From the NCBI GenBank assembly GCA_002304935.1, contig DBPS01000047.1, positions 19,694 through 83,693 on the forward strand: DNA of 64,000 nucleotides, written 5' to 3'. A model generated the notes under the pieces. That model saw nothing but the letters and a program-made list of their open reading frames with translations. It did no database searches and had not been told where the DNA came from. Positions 34,690 through 47,027 of the stretch are shown here, piece by piece (positions within the stretch are counted from its first letter, which is position 1; every line of letters begins with the position of its first letter). The translations under genes and the position numbers were made by a program. This DNA is from Candidatus Humimicrobium oleiphilum (lineage in GTDB: Bacteria; Actinomycetota; Humimicrobiia; Humimicrobiales; Humimicrobiaceae).

Positions 34690-37608
34690 ATGAAAAATAA
34701 ACTTATTTTAATAGACAGCAATAATATTGCCTACAGAGCATTTTATGCACTGCCTGCAACAATAGCTACTTCTTCAGGCATTACGACAAATGCTATATAT
34801 GGGTTTATATCCATGGTGCTCAAGATTGCATCTGATTTTGAACCAGATAATATGATTGCTGCTTTTGACAGTAAGGCGCCCACTTTCAGACATGAGTTTT
34901 TTGAAGGATACAAAGCTCAGAGAAAAAAAATGCCTGATGAGCTGATCAACCAGATGCCTCTTATAAAAGAAGTGCTTAAATCAATGAATATTCCGGCTGT
35001 TGAAAAAGATGGTTTTGAAGCCGATGACATTATAGCAACCATAGCAACCAGATGCAGAAACTCTTATGAAGAAATCATGATAATCTCTTCGGATAAAGAC
35101 ATGCTGCAGCTGGTAGGTGGAAATATAAAAGTAATAGCATTAAAAAAGGGGATGACAGATATTGCAGTTTTTGATTCCAAATCAGTATATGAGAAATTTA
35201 ATGTCAGGCCGGAAGAAATACAGGATTATCTTGCGCTTACAGGCGATAACTCTGACAATATTCCCGGCATTCCCGGTGTCGGACCAAAGACCGCGATTCA
35301 GCTCATAGAACAGTTTAAGAGCATAGATAATATTTATAAAAATGTTGATAAGATCAAAAATGAAAAACTTGCCGGACTGATTTTAAAAAATAAATCAGCA
35401 GCGGAATTTTCAAAAAAGCTTACGGAACTGGTAACTGATATAGATTTGGATATGGATAGTATTCTGGAGCAGAAAATAAGAGATGCCGACATTTCCGAAA
35501 TGCAGAAGTCTTTTTCTATGCTTGAATTTAAAACTCTTTCAGAAAGAATTAAAAAAATTGCTTTTTTTAAGAACAATCTGAAAGAATACAAAGATTCTTT
35601 TTTGGCAGCAGAAAAAAACGACGCTGAAGCAAAAGAAGACAATTACGCTGGGAAAGATAATCCTGAAGTAATAAATTGCATAATTCCGGGTAACGTAAAG
35701 GATATAAATAGATTTATCAGCAAAATAAGCGAAAAGATATTTTTCAGCACCCTGACGCCTTTTAATAAAGAGAATGATGAAAATCAGGAAAATGATAATA
35801 TGCTTGCAATTTTTAATGGGGGAAATGAAATTCTTGCAGTACATTCTTCCAGGTTTAAGGATGTTGCCTGCTTTAATGCCATTAAAGAAATTTTTGAGAA
35901 CAAAAATATAATAAAGGTCGGATTTGATATAAAAAATAAATATAAATGGCTAAAAAGCAAAGGTATTGCAATAAATGGCAGAATAGATGATTTAAAGATA
36001 TCTTTCCTGCTTCTGAATTCAGATAAAACAAATGTGGAAATTGAAGAAATATTCGAAAAATACTCGGATATAGATCCGGAAAGGATTCTGGATACTTTAA
36101 GAAAAATTTCTTCAGGAAATATTTCAGATTCCAGGGCAGAAAAATCAGAAATTACTTATAAAGATAAAAATGAGAGTCAGGCCAAAGATCATGAGAATCA
36201 CCAGATGTCTTTTATGGGATATGGTGATAATGAAAATGAAAAATCAAATATAGCTTTGCAAAATTTTGAAAATGATAATGCTTTTCCTGGTTTCTTATCA
36301 GATGATAGTAATTTCAGGCAGCAACTTGCTTCCCTGTTCTTGTATGCTGTACTCGAAAAGACTCTGGTTAAAGAGCTTGAAAAGCATGAAATGATTGAAT
36401 TATACAGAAAAATTGAAGAGCCTCTTATAAAAGTACTGGCGGAAATGGAATACACAGGTGTTGCAATCGACAGGGAATATCTTAAGGAATTAATAATCGA
36501 ATATAATAAAGAGATAGAAATAATCACAAAGGAGATATTTGGAATAAGTGGTGAAGAATTCAATATAAACTCTCCCCAGCAATTATCCATGATTTTATAT
36601 AAGAAACTTGACCTTAGACCCAGAAGAAAAACAAAAACAGGCTTGTCTACTGATGCAGCCACACTGATGTCTCTTCTGGGAGATAACCCAATTATTGAAA
36701 AAATTCTTGACTATAGAGAAAAGGTTAAATTAAAAAATACCTATATTGATGTTCTGCCGAACATAACAAGCAAAAAAGACGGAAGGATACATACTACATA
36801 CAATCAGCTCGGGACAACAACAGGGAGAATCAGCTCAAGTGAACCTAATCTTCAGAATATACCTGTAAGAACAGATATAGGCAGACTAATAAGAAAAGCA
36901 TTTATTCCAGGCAAAGGATATGACCTGCTTCTTTCTGCAGATTATTCACAAATTGAATTAAGGGTGCTTGCCCATCTTTCAAATGATAAAAAACTGATAG
37001 AAGTTTTTTTAAGGGATGAAGATATACATAGTTATACAGCCTCAGAGATTTTTAATGTAGCATTAGCGGATGTAACTGAAGAAATGCGAAGAAAGGCCAA
37101 GGCAATAAATTTTGGAATAATTTACGGCATGACGGAATATGGCCTGAAATCCAGATTATCAATTTCCGAGGAGGAGGCAAAAAGTTATATAGAATTGTAT
37201 TTTTCCAGATATCCTGAAATAAAGGGTTATATAAATGGTCTTATTAAAGAAGCTTATGAAAAAGGGTATGCACAAACACTTTTCGGAAGAAAAAGAAAAA
37301 TACCTGAACTATTTAATTCGAACCCGAGGATTAGAAATCTTGGTGAAAGACTTGCAATAAATACTCCTATCCAGGGAACTGCAGCAGATATAATGAAACT
37401 TGCAACAGTAAGGCTTTTTAATAATTTAAAAGAATCGGCAACAGATGCAAATATTCTTATGCAGGTTCATGATGAACTTGTCCTGGAATTTAAAGAAAAA
37501 GATTTGGAAATTGTAAAAAAATCGGTAAGAATATCAATGGAAGAATGTATAAAACTTGAAGTTCCTCTAAAAACAGATATTAAATATGCTGAGAACTGGT
37601 ATATATAG
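34690..37608 (+). CDS. polA: DNA polymerase I
   Basis: A repair and Okazaki-fragment polymerase of 972 residues. The 5' nuclease domain (1-290) has GFEADDIIA, SSDKDMLQL and GDNSDNIPGIPGVGPKTA. The central 3'-5' exonuclease fold (about 330-590) lacks the DxE and other catalytic acids and carries acidic, Asn-rich insertions, so proofreading is probably absent. Polymerase motifs A (SADYSQIELRVLAHLS), B (RRKAKAINFGIIYGMTEYG) and C (MQVHDELVLEF) are intact. I prefer ATG 34690 to the TTG four codons earlier. 34490-34689 shows a TATAAT (34621-34626) but no clear -35. Followed by rpsA. Confidence 0.95.
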   Translation: MKNKLILIDSNNIAYRAFYALPATIATSSGITTNAIYGFISMVLKIASDFEPDNMIAAFDSKAPTFRHEFFEGYKAQRKKMPDELINQMPLIKEVLKSMNIPAVEKDGFEADDIIATIATRCRNSYEEIMIISSDKDMLQLVGGNIKVIALKKGMTDIAVFDSKSVYEKFNVRPEEIQDYLALTGDNSDNIPGIPGVGPKTAIQLIEQFKSIDNIYKNVDKIKNEKLAGLILKNKSAAEFSKKLTELVTDIDLDMDSILEQKIRDADISEMQKSFSMLEFKTLSERIKKIAFFKNNLKEYKDSFLAAEKNDAEAKEDNYAGKDNPEVINCIIPGNVKDINRFISKISEKIFFSTLTPFNKENDENQENDNMLAIFNGGNEILAVHSSRFKDVACFNAIKEIFENKNIIKVGFDIKNKYKWLKSKGIAINGRIDDLKISFLLLNSDKTNVEIEEIFEKYSDIDPERILDTLRKISSGNISDSRAEKSEITYKDKNESQAKDHENHQMSFMGYGDNENEKSNIALQNFENDNAFPGFLSDDSNFRQQLASLFLYAVLEKTLVKELEKHEMIELYRKIEEPLIKVLAEMEYTGVAIDREYLKELIIEYNKEIEIITKEIFGISGEEFNINSPQQLSMILYKKLDLRPRRKTKTGLSTDAATLMSLLGDNPIIEKILDYREKVKLKNTYIDVLPNITSKKDGRIHTTYNQLGTTTGRISSSEPNLQNIPVRTDIGRLIRKAFIPGKGYDLLLSADYSQIELRVLAHLSNDKKLIEVFLRDEDIHSYTASEIFNVALADVTEEMRRKAKAINFGIIYGMTEYGLKSRLSISEEEAKSYIELYFSRYPEIKGYINGLIKEAYEKGYAQTLFGRKRKIPELFNSNPRIRNLGERLAINTPIQGTAADIMKLATVRLFNNLKESATDANILMQVHDELVLEFKEKDLEIVKKSVRISMEECIKLEVPLKTDIKYAENWYI

Positions 37609-37739
37609 CAATTCAGGAATTAAATACAAAAAGCCCCAATAACAAATAAATTCTAAAAATAATATTATATATTGATTTAAATTTTTTAGCATGCTATATT
37701 TTTTTGCACAAATTTAAAATTGGAGGGATTTTTGGCACA

Positions 37740-39068
37740 ATGACAAAAAATATTATTTACAATCAATTGACAGATGAAAATTGCATGATTCAAAATGAAA
37801 AGGGGGAGATGATACCGAATTATGATATTACCCTTATTAATTTTGATGAAGGCGACATCCTTAAAGGGAAAGTAGTTAAAATCGATAAGGATGAAGTTCT
37901 AGTAGATGTTGGCTTTAAGTCAGAAGGAGTAATTCCTGCATCAGAACTATCTATAAGAAACAGCGTCAAACCTGATGAATTCCTGAAGCTGGATGATCTT
38001 GTTGAAATCATGGTACTTCAGAAAGAAGATCAGGATGGAAGGCTCATTCTTTCAAAGAAAAGAGCTGAAATTGAAAAGAGTTTTGATAAAATTGAGAAAA
38101 TCTATCAGAACGATGAGATAGTAGAAGGCCAGGTAATAGAATTCGTAAAAGGCGGATTGATCCTTGATATAGGCCTCAGGGGCTTTTTGCCCGCTTCTCT
38201 TATCGACATCAAAAAAACAAAAGACCTTTCTTCATATATAGGTGAAAAGTATACCTGTAAGATAATAGAAGTTGACAGGAATAGAAATAATGTTGTTCTT
38301 TCAAGAAAGGCAATTATTGAAGATGAAAGAAAAGAACAAAGAAAAGAAATCCTTGAAAACATCGAAATTGGCCAGGTTCGTGATGGTATCATTACAAGCA
38401 TAGCAGATTTCGGCGCATTTGTTGATGTAGACGGTATAGACGGACTGATACATATTTCTGAGCTTTCCTGGAATCACGTGAAACATCCTTCAGAGGTCGT
38501 AAAAGTAGGACAGGAAGTCAATGTCGAAATACTGGATATAGACTTTGAAAAACAAAGACTTTCACTCGGACTTAAGCAGACTCAGAAAGATCCATGGGTC
38601 GATAAAATAAAATCTTATAAAATCGGCGACATTGTTCAGGGAAAGGTAACAAGAATTGTCAAATTCGGTCTTTTCGTACAGATACAGGAAGATATGGAAG
38701 GGCTTGTCCACATATCTGAATTAAGTACAGAACCAATTAAAAGACCAAGCGATGTGGCAAAAATCGGTGATGAGATAATTGTAAAAATAATTGATATAGA
38801 TTTTGAGAAAAGAAGAATGGCTTTTTCGATAAGACAGGTGACTAATCCTGACACACCTTCTGAGGAAAGTGACAGCAAACAACAGAAAAAAGATTTATCT
38901 GATATTGAAACAGAGCAAAAACAGCAGGATGAAAAAGAAGAAATAAAAGAAGAGGCTGCTCCGGAAGATGAAAAAGCAGAAAATCCCGATGATAATCCTG
39001 AGCATGAGCGGGAAAAAGCAATAAAAGAAATTCTAAAACAGATGAAAGATGAAGCCAATCTCGAATAA
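37740..39068 (+). CDS. rpsA: 30S ribosomal protein S1 (four S1 domains)
   Basis: Four tandem S1 RNA-binding repeats are visible: GDILKGKVVKIDKDEVLVDV, VEGQVIEFVKGGLILDIG, VRDGIITSIADFGAFVDVDG and VQGKVTRIVKFGLFVQIQ. A low-complexity acidic/Gln-rich tail follows (about 375-442). The four-repeat, roughly 440-480 residue form is typical of Actinobacteriota and Firmicutes. I place the start at ATG 37740, 12 bases after GGAGGG (37722-37727), giving 442 residues. The frame runs back to a TTG at 37704, but that would place the ribosome site within the gene. It binds mRNA during translation initiation. Confidence 0.93.
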   Translation: MTKNIIYNQLTDENCMIQNEKGEMIPNYDITLINFDEGDILKGKVVKIDKDEVLVDVGFKSEGVIPASELSIRNSVKPDEFLKLDDLVEIMVLQKEDQDGRLILSKKRAEIEKSFDKIEKIYQNDEIVEGQVIEFVKGGLILDIGLRGFLPASLIDIKKTKDLSSYIGEKYTCKIIEVDRNRNNVVLSRKAIIEDERKEQRKEILENIEIGQVRDGIITSIADFGAFVDVDGIDGLIHISELSWNHVKHPSEVVKVGQEVNVEILDIDFEKQRLSLGLKQTQKDPWVDKIKSYKIGDIVQGKVTRIVKFGLFVQIQEDMEGLVHISELSTEPIKRPSDVAKIGDEIIVKIIDIDFEKRRMAFSIRQVTNPDTPSEESDSKQQKKDLSDIETEQKQQDEKEEIKEEAAPEDEKAENPDDNPEHEREKAIKEILKQMKDEANLE

Positions 39069-39116
39069 AAGATATAAGTAAAAATCTTATAAATATTAAT
39101 TTAAATAGTATAATAG

Positions 39117-39162
39117 TAATTATCCCTTAATTTATTGAAGTTAGGGGATAATTATTTTTTTT
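39117..39162 (+). terminator. Terminator after rpsA
   Basis: TAATTATCCC...TTAA (39117-39130) pairs with TTA-GGGGATAATTA (39141-39154), with one small bulge, and merges into a T-run to about 39162. The next 100 bases before coaE show no further structure. Confidence 0.8.
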
Positions 39163-39262
39163 GGTAAGAATATCAAGCCGGGTTTTAAAAGGATGAAAAT
39201 CATATGGTCAGAAAACAGCTTGTCGGGAAATATCAACAATAAATTAAGGATATAAGAAAAAA

Positions 39263-39862
39263 ATGGAAATAATAGGCATAACAGGTAAAACAGGCTCTGG
39301 AAAATCAACTGTTTCTGCTTATCTTAATTTAAAACTTCAGAATTCTTTAATTCTTGATGCAGATAGTATTGCCAAAGATATATATGTGGAAAACAAAGAA
39401 GTGATTAATAAGTTAAGATTCTGTTTTGGAAAAGATATTGCTGATTGCAATGGCATAGTTGATTTTAAGGCATTGGGCAGCAGAGTATTTTCAGATTGCA
39501 GCGAAATGAAAAAACTTGATGAAATAATGATTCCGCTTATTGAGAAGAAGATAAAGGAACATATATCAAACAACATTGACAAAGCAGATTATCTTATTAT
39601 TGATGCAGCCATTCTTTTTAAAAGCAATATATATAAATATTGCAATAAGATTGTTCTTGTAAAATCTGATTTGGGAAATAGAAGAAAACGCCTTATAGAT
39701 AAAAATATTAATCTTTCAGAAACAGATTTAAAATACCGTTTAAGAAATCAAAAAATAAGGATTATTAAAGACAGGGTTGATTTTATAATTGAAAATAATT
39801 CGACAAAGAAAGATTTATACGAAAAACTTGAAAGAATATTAAAGAATATACAGCTTTATTAA
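39263..39862 (+). CDS. coaE: Dephospho-CoA kinase
   Basis: A 199-residue P-loop kinase for the last step of CoA synthesis. IIGITGKTGSGKSTVSAYL holds the Walker A loop (8-15). DADSIAKDIY, a LID segment around RRKRLIDKNINLSETDLKYR and a RVDFIIENN C-terminal motif are typical. The AAGGATAT ribosome site is modest. Its place between rpsA and uvrB is the usual actinobacterial order. Confidence 0.92.
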   Translation: MEIIGITGKTGSGKSTVSAYLNLKLQNSLILDADSIAKDIYVENKEVINKLRFCFGKDIADCNGIVDFKALGSRVFSDCSEMKKLDEIMIPLIEKKIKEHISNNIDKADYLIIDAAILFKSNIYKYCNKIVLVKSDLGNRRKRLIDKNINLSETDLKYRLRNQKIRIIKDRVDFIIENNSTKKDLYEKLERILKNIQLY

Positions 39863-39890
39863 TTGATTTTTTTATTTATGTTTAAGTTTA

Positions 39891-41936
39891 ATGTTTGAAG
39901 AATACAGAATAGAGAAAAAATTTAAAATAAGTTCAAATTACAAGCCTCAGGGAGATCAGCAGCAGGCGGTTGATTTGCTGTATGACGGCTTGAATAAAAG
40001 CTTTCAATACCAGACTCTTCTTGGTGTCACTGGTTCAGGGAAGACATTTACAATGGCAAATGTCATACAAAAAATACAGATTCCTACACTTGTGCTTGCT
40101 CCCAACAAAACACTTGCTGCACAGCTTTGTAATGAGTTTAAAGAATTTTTTCCTGAAAATGCAGTTGAATATTTTGTAAGTTATTACGATTATTATCAGC
40201 CTGAAGCATATATTCCAAGCAGAGATATGTATATTGAAAAAGACTCTTCAATAAATGAAGAGATAGAAAAATTAAGGCTTTCAACTACAAATTCATTATT
40301 TACACGTAAAGACGTCATAGTGGTTTCCAGCGTTTCCTGCATATATAACCTTGGTTCTCCAGAGGAATATGAGAACAAAAGGGTGTTTTTAAAAGTAGGC
40401 GAAGAATATGGAAGGCAGAATCTATTAAAAGATCTGATATCTATCAAATATGAAAGAAGCGATTATGAATTCAGTCAGGGCAATATAAGGGTAAAAGGAG
40501 ATATAATAGAGGTATTTCCCGCTTACCAGGACTATGCCGTGAGAATACAATTTTTTGGTGATGAAATAGAAAAAATAATTGAATTCCATCCTGTATCAGG
40601 CGAACTATCAGGCTTTAAGGAAATGATTGTGATATCACCGGCAACACACTTTCTTGCTTCTTCTGAATGGATACCAAGGGCAATCAGCACAATAATCAAA
40701 GAGCTTGGGGAAAGAGTGGATTTCTTTAAAAAACAGGGAAAGCTGGTTGAAGCACAAAGGCTTGAATCACGGACAAAATATGACATGGAAATGATTGAAG
40801 AACTTGGATTCTGCAGCGGAATAGAAAATTATTCCAGGCATATTCTGGGAAAGAAGCCCGGGGAGACTCCCAATACCCTTATTGATTTTTTCCCGGATGA
40901 TTTTCTTGTAATAATCGATGAATCACATATAGCTGTACCTCAGATAAGGGGCATGTATGAAGGAGATCGTTCCAGAAAGCAGACACTGGTGGACTATGGC
41001 TTCAGATTACCTTCTGCGCTGGACAACAGACCTCTAAGGCTGGAAGAGTTTGAGAAAAAAGTAAAACGGGTTATTTTCACTTCAGCAACACCCGGAACTT
41101 ATGAAAAAAAAGTCAGCCTTCGCATTGCTGAGCAGATAATAAGGCCGACCGGGCTTGTAGATCCTGAAGTTATAATTAAACCTACAAATCAGCAGGTAGA
41201 CGACCTTATTACTGAAATTTTAAAGAGAGTCGGAAAAAAGGAGAGAGTGCTTGTTACAACGCTGACAAAAAAAATGGCGGAAGACCTTACTGAATATCTG
41301 GCAGGAAGAAAGATAAGGGTAAGATATCTTCATTCGACAATAGATACGATTGAGAGAATAGAGATCCTTACAGGATTGAGAAAAGGTGAATTCGATGTTC
41401 TTGTAGGCATAAATCTTTTAAGAGAGGGGCTTGATCTGCCTGAGGTTTCCCTTGTGGCCATTCTTGATGCTGACAAGGAAGGATTTCTGCGTTCAGAGAT
41501 GTCACTGATCCAGACAATAGGCAGGGCGGCCAGGAATGTCAACGGTAAAGTAATAATGTATGCAGACAGTATTACGAATTCCATGAAAAATGCGCTGGAT
41601 GAGACAAACAGAAGAAGACTCCTTCAGATGGAATATAACAAAGCTAATAATATTGTCCCCCAGACTATTGTAAAAAATATAACTGATATCCTTTATAACA
41701 GCGGCATAATCTCCAAAACCAGAAAATTAAAGAAGATGGCAGACTCTGTAAAAGAAAGTAAAAGCGGATTTAATGAAGACAGGCTTGTACAGATGGATTT
41801 AAAAGAAGTTTTTGCTATAATATCTAGTCTTGAGGAGGAAATGGGTCTGGCAGCAAGAGAACTTGAATTTGAAAAAGCTGCAGCCATAAGGGATGAAATA
41901 AAACGGATAAAAAAGATACTCAATATAGATTTGTGA
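39891..41936 (+). CDS. uvrB: Excinuclease ABC subunit B
   Basis: The 681-residue helicase-like damage-verification subunit. Walker A is [12 protein letters not shown]; the beta-hairpin region [20 protein letters not shown], Walker B IIDESH, motif IV-VI segments ([20 protein letters not shown] and [12 protein letters not shown]), and the C-terminal UVR domain ([20 protein letters not shown]) that binds UvrC are present. ATG 39891 has no clear ribosome site. Confidence 0.97.
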   Translation: MFEEYRIEKKFKISSNYKPQGDQQQAVDLLYDGLNKSFQYQTLLGVTGSGKTFTMANVIQKIQIPTLVLAPNKTLAAQLCNEFKEFFPENAVEYFVSYYDYYQPEAYIPSRDMYIEKDSSINEEIEKLRLSTTNSLFTRKDVIVVSSVSCIYNLGSPEEYENKRVFLKVGEEYGRQNLLKDLISIKYERSDYEFSQGNIRVKGDIIEVFPAYQDYAVRIQFFGDEIEKIIEFHPVSGELSGFKEMIVISPATHFLASSEWIPRAISTIIKELGERVDFFKKQGKLVEAQRLESRTKYDMEMIEELGFCSGIENYSRHILGKKPGETPNTLIDFFPDDFLVIIDESHIAVPQIRGMYEGDRSRKQTLVDYGFRLPSALDNRPLRLEEFEKKVKRVIFTSATPGTYEKKVSLRIAEQIIRPTGLVDPEVIIKPTNQQVDDLITEILKRVGKKERVLVTTLTKKMAEDLTEYLAGRKIRVRYLHSTIDTIERIEILTGLRKGEFDVLVGINLLREGLDLPEVSLVAILDADKEGFLRSEMSLIQTIGRAARNVNGKVIMYADSITNSMKNALDETNRRRLLQMEYNKANNIVPQTIVKNITDILYNSGIISKTRKLKKMADSVKESKSGFNEDRLVQMDLKEVFAIISSLEEEMGLAARELEFEKAAAIRDEIKRIKKILNIDL

Positions 41937-42034
41937 TATTCTTGTACTATCTGGCTGGTCTTTAATATCTTTTCAATTTTTATTAGATATCAGATTATTA
42001 TTTTATTCAGATAAAAAGGAAAATTTAAATACTG

Positions 42035-44887
42035 ATGAAATCAGAAATAGTAATAAAAGGTGCCCGAGAGCATAATTTAAAAAATGTAAATCTTCATATA
42101 CCAAGGGACAAGTTCATTGTTTTTACCGGAGTCAGCGGTTCCGGAAAATCTTCACTTGCCTTTGATACCATCTATGCAGAAGGACAAAGAAGATATGTCG
42201 AATCTCTGTCGTCATACGCAAGACAGTTTCTTGGCCAGATGGAAAAACCGGATGTTGATCTTATAGAAGGTCTCTCTCCGGCTGTGTCTATCAGCCAGAA
42301 AGGTGTGTCGAAAAATCCCAGGTCAACAGTAGGCACAATAACTGAGATATATGATTATTTAAGAGTCCTTTATGCAAGGATAGGACATCCGCATTGCCCG
42401 GTTTGTGGTAAACCCATATCAAAACAGACTATTGATCAGATTGTAAATCAGGTACTTGAAATGCCTCAGAATACAAGGTTTATGGTGCTTTCACCTATAA
42501 TCAGGGGAAGAAAAGGGGAATATAACAGGACTTTTGAAAATATAAAAAAGTCCGGATTTTTAAGAGTTAAAATAGATGGGAAAATCACGGAACTTGACGA
42601 CCTGAGCCAGACAAAACTGGAGAAAAATATAAAGCATAATATTGAAATAGTAATAGACCGTCTTAAAATGAAGCCGGATATAAGGCAAAGGCTTACCGAA
42701 GATATTGAAACTGCTTTAAAGGAAAGTGAGGGTATAGTTTATATTGAAAATACGGAAACAGGAGAGATAAATATTTATTCCGAAAATTTCTCCTGCATTG
42801 ACTGCCAGATAAGTTTTGAGGAACTTACGCCAAGAATGTTTTCATTTAATAATCCTTATGGTGCATGTCCTGACTGCGGGGGTCTTGGATTCAGAAAAGA
42901 AATAGATCCATATCTTATAGTTGAATACCCTGAAAAAAGCATAAATGGAGGTGCAATACCTTTTATCAATATGGGATATTCCAATTATTATTCTCAGTTA
43001 TTCAGGGGATTGGCTGAGAATTATGGATTCTCTCTTGATGAGCCCTTTAATGATTTAAGCGAAAAAGCAAAAGGTATTATTTTAAATGGTACCGGCGGAG
43101 AAAGAATAAAAATAAAATACAGAAACAGCAGCGGTGTTGTTAACAATTATTTTCTAAGGTTTGAAGGCCTGATAAACAATCTAAAGAGACGATATATGGA
43201 AACTGAATCTGAAAATGCCAGGGAAAAAATAGAAGAAATAATGAGGGCAAGACCCTGTCCTGCATGTAATGGCAAAAGGCTTAAACCTGAAAGTCTTTCT
43301 GTCCTTATTTCAGGCAAATCCATTGCAGATTTTTGCAGCATGACTGTTGTGAAAGCAATAGATTGGTTAAAAAATTTAAAGTTAAATGAACAGGAGCAGA
43401 TAATAAGCTCCAGGCTTATAAAGGAAATAATTGAAAGATTAAAATTCTTAAATGATGTCGGGCTGAGTTATCTTACAATAGACAGACCTTCAGGGACTTT
43501 ATCGGGCGGAGAGTCCCAGAGAATAAGGCTGGCAACCCAGATAGGCTCAGGGCTTGTCGGAGTCCTTTATATTCTTGATGAGCCGAGTATAGGGCTTCAT
43601 CAGAGAGACAACGGCAAGCTGATAAAAGCACTTGAAAGATTAAAAGAACTTGGAAATACGATAATAGTAATCGAGCATGATGAAGAAACAATAAGAAGCG
43701 CAGATTATATAGTAGATATAGGTCCAAAAGCTGGTGTCCATGGAGGAGAAATAGTATTCAGCGGTACACTTGAGCAGCTGCTTGAATGCAGGAAATCCCT
43801 GACAGGCAGATATCTGTCAGGAGAAAAATCCATTCCACTTCCTTTGGAAAGGAGAAACGGAAATTTAAAAGAACTCAGACTTTACGGAGCTTCAGAACAT
43901 AATCTTAAAAACATCGATATTGCTTTTCCGCTTGGAAAATTTATTGTTATAACCGGTGTATCAGGTTCAGGGAAGAGCACATTGATAAACGAGACTCTTT
44001 ATCCTGTCCTTTCAAACATACTTATGAATACCAATTACAGACAGGGAAGATATAATAAAATTGAAGGAACTGAATATCTTGACAAGGTAATTGTTATAGA
44101 TCAGTCTCCCATAGGCAGAACGCCAAGGTCAAACCCGGCAACTTATACAGGCGTTTTCACTTATATAAGAGAAATCTTTTCAATGACTGAAGATTCAAAA
44201 ATGCGCGGATACAAACCGGGAAGATTCAGCTTTAATATAAGAGGAGGCAGATGTGAAGCATGTCAGGGTGATGGAGAAATCAAGATAGAAATGCATTTTC
44301 TTCCTGATGTTTTTGTAATGTGTGATGTATGCAAGGGAAAGAGATACAACAGAGAGACTCTGGAGGTTAGATACAAAGATAAAACTATATATGACGTACT
44401 TGACATGACGGTTGAAGAAGCAATTAAATTTTTTGAGAATATACCCAGGATTTATAACAAATTAAAATTAATAAACGATGTGGGCCTGGGCTATATAAAA
44501 CTTGGACAATCTTCCACCACTTTATCTGGTGGAGAAGCCCAGAGAGTTAAACTTTCAACTGAACTATCCAGGAAAAGCACAGGAAGCACACTATATCTCC
44601 TTGATGAGCCTACAACCGGTCTGCATTTTGACGATATAAGCAAATTACTTAAAATTCTGAACAAGCTTGTTGATGCCGGCAATACCGTCATAGTAATCGA
44701 ACATAATCTTGAGGTTATAAAAACCGCTGATTTTATAATAGATCTGGGTCCTGAAGGAGGAGATATGGGCGGTAACATAGTTGCCACAGGAAGTCCGGAG
44801 AAAATTTCAAAGATAAAAGATTCGTATACAGGTAATTATTTAAAGCAATACTTATCAGATGGAAGACATAAAAATAATAAAAGATGA
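42035..44887 (+). CDS. uvrA: Excinuclease ABC subunit A
   Basis: A 950-residue ABC-type damage sensor. Two nucleotide-binding domains carry [14 protein letters not shown] and [17 protein letters not shown] with signature motifs [14 protein letters not shown] and [14 protein letters not shown]. Zinc-binding CxxC pairs appear at CPVCGK, CIDC...CPDCGG and CEACQGDG...CDVCKGK. A distant AAAAAGGA precedes ATG 42035. The 98-base gap after uvrB shows nothing notable. Its 3' end overlaps uvrC by 29 bases, which suggests coupling. Confidence 0.97.
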   Translation: MKSEIVIKGAREHNLKNVNLHIPRDKFIVFTGVSGSGKSSLAFDTIYAEGQRRYVESLSSYARQFLGQMEKPDVDLIEGLSPAVSISQKGVSKNPRSTVGTITEIYDYLRVLYARIGHPHCPVCGKPISKQTIDQIVNQVLEMPQNTRFMVLSPIIRGRKGEYNRTFENIKKSGFLRVKIDGKITELDDLSQTKLEKNIKHNIEIVIDRLKMKPDIRQRLTEDIETALKESEGIVYIENTETGEINIYSENFSCIDCQISFEELTPRMFSFNNPYGACPDCGGLGFRKEIDPYLIVEYPEKSINGGAIPFINMGYSNYYSQLFRGLAENYGFSLDEPFNDLSEKAKGIILNGTGGERIKIKYRNSSGVVNNYFLRFEGLINNLKRRYMETESENAREKIEEIMRARPCPACNGKRLKPESLSVLISGKSIADFCSMTVVKAIDWLKNLKLNEQEQIISSRLIKEIIERLKFLNDVGLSYLTIDRPSGTLSGGESQRIRLATQIGSGLVGVLYILDEPSIGLHQRDNGKLIKALERLKELGNTIIVIEHDEETIRSADYIVDIGPKAGVHGGEIVFSGTLEQLLECRKSLTGRYLSGEKSIPLPLERRNGNLKELRLYGASEHNLKNIDIAFPLGKFIVITGVSGSGKSTLINETLYPVLSNILMNTNYRQGRYNKIEGTEYLDKVIVIDQSPIGRTPRSNPATYTGVFTYIREIFSMTEDSKMRGYKPGRFSFNIRGGRCEACQGDGEIKIEMHFLPDVFVMCDVCKGKRYNRETLEVRYKDKTIYDVLDMTVEEAIKFFENIPRIYNKLKLINDVGLGYIKLGQSSTTLSGGEAQRVKLSTELSRKSTGSTLYLLDEPTTGLHFDDISKLLKILNKLVDAGNTVIVIEHNLEVIKTADFIIDLGPEGGDMGGNIVATGSPEKISKIKDSYTGNYLKQYLSDGRHKNNKR

Positions 44888-46724
44888 CATATTACAGATA
44901 CTAAACCATATACCCGGAAAATCAGGAGTTTATCTTTTTAAAGATGAAGAAGCCAAAATAATATATGTAGGCAAAGCCAAAAACTTAAACAGCAGGGTAA
45001 GAAGTTATTTCAAAAGCAGAAAATCGCTCAGTGAAACAAACCCGAAAGCATATTATTTTTCTGAAAAGATAGACAGTATTGACTACATTGTAACAGACAA
45101 TGAAGTAGAAGCGTTCATTCTGGAAATAAATCTTATTAAGAAATACAGGCCGAAATTCAACTCATTTTTCAGGGATGACAAATCTTATCCCTTTATTGCG
45201 ATAACAGAAGAGGATGATTTCCCGCAGTTTTTTATCACCCGTAATAAAAAAATCAAAGGAGCAAGATACTTCGGCCCTTATACAAATGTTGCAGAATTAA
45301 GAGAAACTGTTGAATATATAAGCAAGTTATTTAAGCTAAGGGATTGTAAAAAAACAAAACCAGGAAAAACAGGGAATACACCATGCTTAAACTACCATAT
45401 GAAACTTTGCGGCGGACCCTGTATCGGTAAAATAAGCAAAGATGAGTACAAGGAGAATGTAAAACTTATAATTGCAATTCTCTCTGGAAAGAATAAATCA
45501 ATTGCTGAAGGATTAAAAAAACAGATGATGGAATTCTCTGGCGCCCAGGAATTTGAAAAAGCCCTGGAAGCAAAAAATAAAATAGATTTTATAAACAGTT
45601 TAAACAATGAACAAAAAATATATATAAATTCAGAACATTCATGGGATTTTATAGGATTCTGCCTTTCTGATTACTTTGCTTCCGCAAATATTTTTATGTA
45701 CAGAAATGGTGAATTTGCCGGCTTTTCCAATTTTATGCTTGACAGCTTTGATAATCTCAGCAGTGAAGAGATACTGGCTGATTTTATAATTAAATATTAT
45801 GATAATATAAGTAATATGCCTTCAAAGATATATATCCCTTTTCCGACTGCCAGTGAAAAATCAATAATTGAATTCTTTATAAGGACAAAAAATAAAAAAA
45901 TCAATCTCAGTATCCCGAAATCTGGTGAGAAGAAAAAAATAATGGATATGGTTTTAAATAACTGCAGGCTTTTTGCGGATAAGAAAAAGTTCGAAAAGCA
46001 GTCAAATTACGATAAATTATACAATGACCTTATTGATCTTCAGAAAAAACTTGTATTGAGCAATATACCTAGAAGGATAGAGTGTTATGATATTTCAAAT
46101 CTTAAAGAAAGTTTTGCAGTGGGATCGATGGTAGTTTTTAATGACGGATATCCTTTAAAAAATAATTACAGACATTTTAAAATAAAAACAATTTCCGGCC
46201 AGGACGATTTTGCCATGCTTCAGGAAGTTCTTGAACGAAGGCTGTCCCATCTGAAAAAATCAAAAATAAGTATTGACGAAAGCTTTTACCAGAAACCTGA
46301 TTTAATAATCGTAGATGGCGGAAAGGGACAGCTAAATGCAGCTCAGGCAGCACTGGAAAAAAACGGTCTGAAGGAATCAATAGATCTGGCAAGTATTGCA
46401 AAGAAAGAGGAGATAATATTTAATGACTGCCATCCGGAAGGAATAAAATTAAATAAGGACACCGGAAGCATGAGGATTATTCTCAGGCTGAGAGATGAAG
46501 CACACAGATTTGCTTTAAAGCATCATAGAAAATTAAGGGATAAAAATATGATTTTTTCTTTTTTTGATTCTGTAAAAGGAATAGGCGAAAAGAAGAAAAC
46601 CATACTATATGAAAACTTTAATTCTGTAGACGAGCTAAAGAACCAGGATATAAAAGCTTTATTGGAGTTAAAAGGTATTAATTATATCGATGCCAGGAAT
46701 ATTTATGATGCTCTCCATAAATAG
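44859..46724 (+). CDS. uvrC: Excinuclease ABC subunit C
   Basis: The dual-incision nuclease, 621 residues. The N-terminal GIY-YIG domain reads [20 protein letters not shown]; a cysteine cluster (LRDCKK...[13 protein letters not shown]) and a UVR motif ([20 protein letters not shown]) follow. The C-terminal RNase H-like domain has [33 protein letters not shown] and the catalytic His in [12 protein letters not shown]. HhH motifs close the protein. The 29-base overlap with uvrA is the only start with a full GIY-YIG domain. Confidence 0.96.
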   Translation: MEDIKIIKDDILQILNHIPGKSGVYLFKDEEAKIIYVGKAKNLNSRVRSYFKSRKSLSETNPKAYYFSEKIDSIDYIVTDNEVEAFILEINLIKKYRPKFNSFFRDDKSYPFIAITEEDDFPQFFITRNKKIKGARYFGPYTNVAELRETVEYISKLFKLRDCKKTKPGKTGNTPCLNYHMKLCGGPCIGKISKDEYKENVKLIIAILSGKNKSIAEGLKKQMMEFSGAQEFEKALEAKNKIDFINSLNNEQKIYINSEHSWDFIGFCLSDYFASANIFMYRNGEFAGFSNFMLDSFDNLSSEEILADFIIKYYDNISNMPSKIYIPFPTASEKSIIEFFIRTKNKKINLSIPKSGEKKKIMDMVLNNCRLFADKKKFEKQSNYDKLYNDLIDLQKKLVLSNIPRRIECYDISNLKESFAVGSMVVFNDGYPLKNNYRHFKIKTISGQDDFAMLQEVLERRLSHLKKSKISIDESFYQKPDLIIVDGGKGQLNAAQAALEKNGLKESIDLASIAKKEEIIFNDCHPEGIKLNKDTGSMRIILRLRDEAHRFALKHHRKLRDKNMIFSFFDSVKGIGEKKKTILYENFNSVDELKNQDIKALLELKGINYIDARNIYDALHK

Positions 46725-47027
46725 GGACGTATAATCTGGTATTATAACAATAAAAGACAGATAATAATGTAAAATATTTCTATATTTAATTTTGTTGATA
46801 AACCTGACTCATTAAATGACATCTTGCCGGCAGGACTTATTAAATGGCTTTTTTCAGGTTTGATTAAATGACTTGTTGCCAGAGTTATTACATCAAGTAT
46901 CAAATCCTCTGTGAATCTGGTTTGATACTTGATAATTTTGTTTTAAAATTTATTTAATATACTTACTCTGATTATCTGAAAATAAATATTTAATATAATT
47001 TTATTAATTATAAAAAGTTAAAATATA
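46725..47027 (+). other. 303-base intergenic region with a hairpin and short repeats
   Basis: A perfect 13-bp stem (46892-46904 with 46921-46933) with a 16-base loop is followed by AATTTTGTTTT, a probable terminator for the uvr operon. Just before it the decamer ATTAAATGRC recurs three times (46811, 46839, 46863), the first and third copies continuing into similar TTGCC(G/A)G sequence. No coding frame is supported. Confidence 0.55.

Noticed and set aside
37704..37739. TTG start for ribosomal protein S1
   Set aside because: It places the GGAGGG ribosome site inside the gene; ATG 37740 fits better.
46811..46872. Three ATTAAATGRC copies as a CRISPR or iteron array
   Set aside because: Copies are only ten bases, spacing is uneven (28 and 24) and there are no spacers or cas/rep genes.
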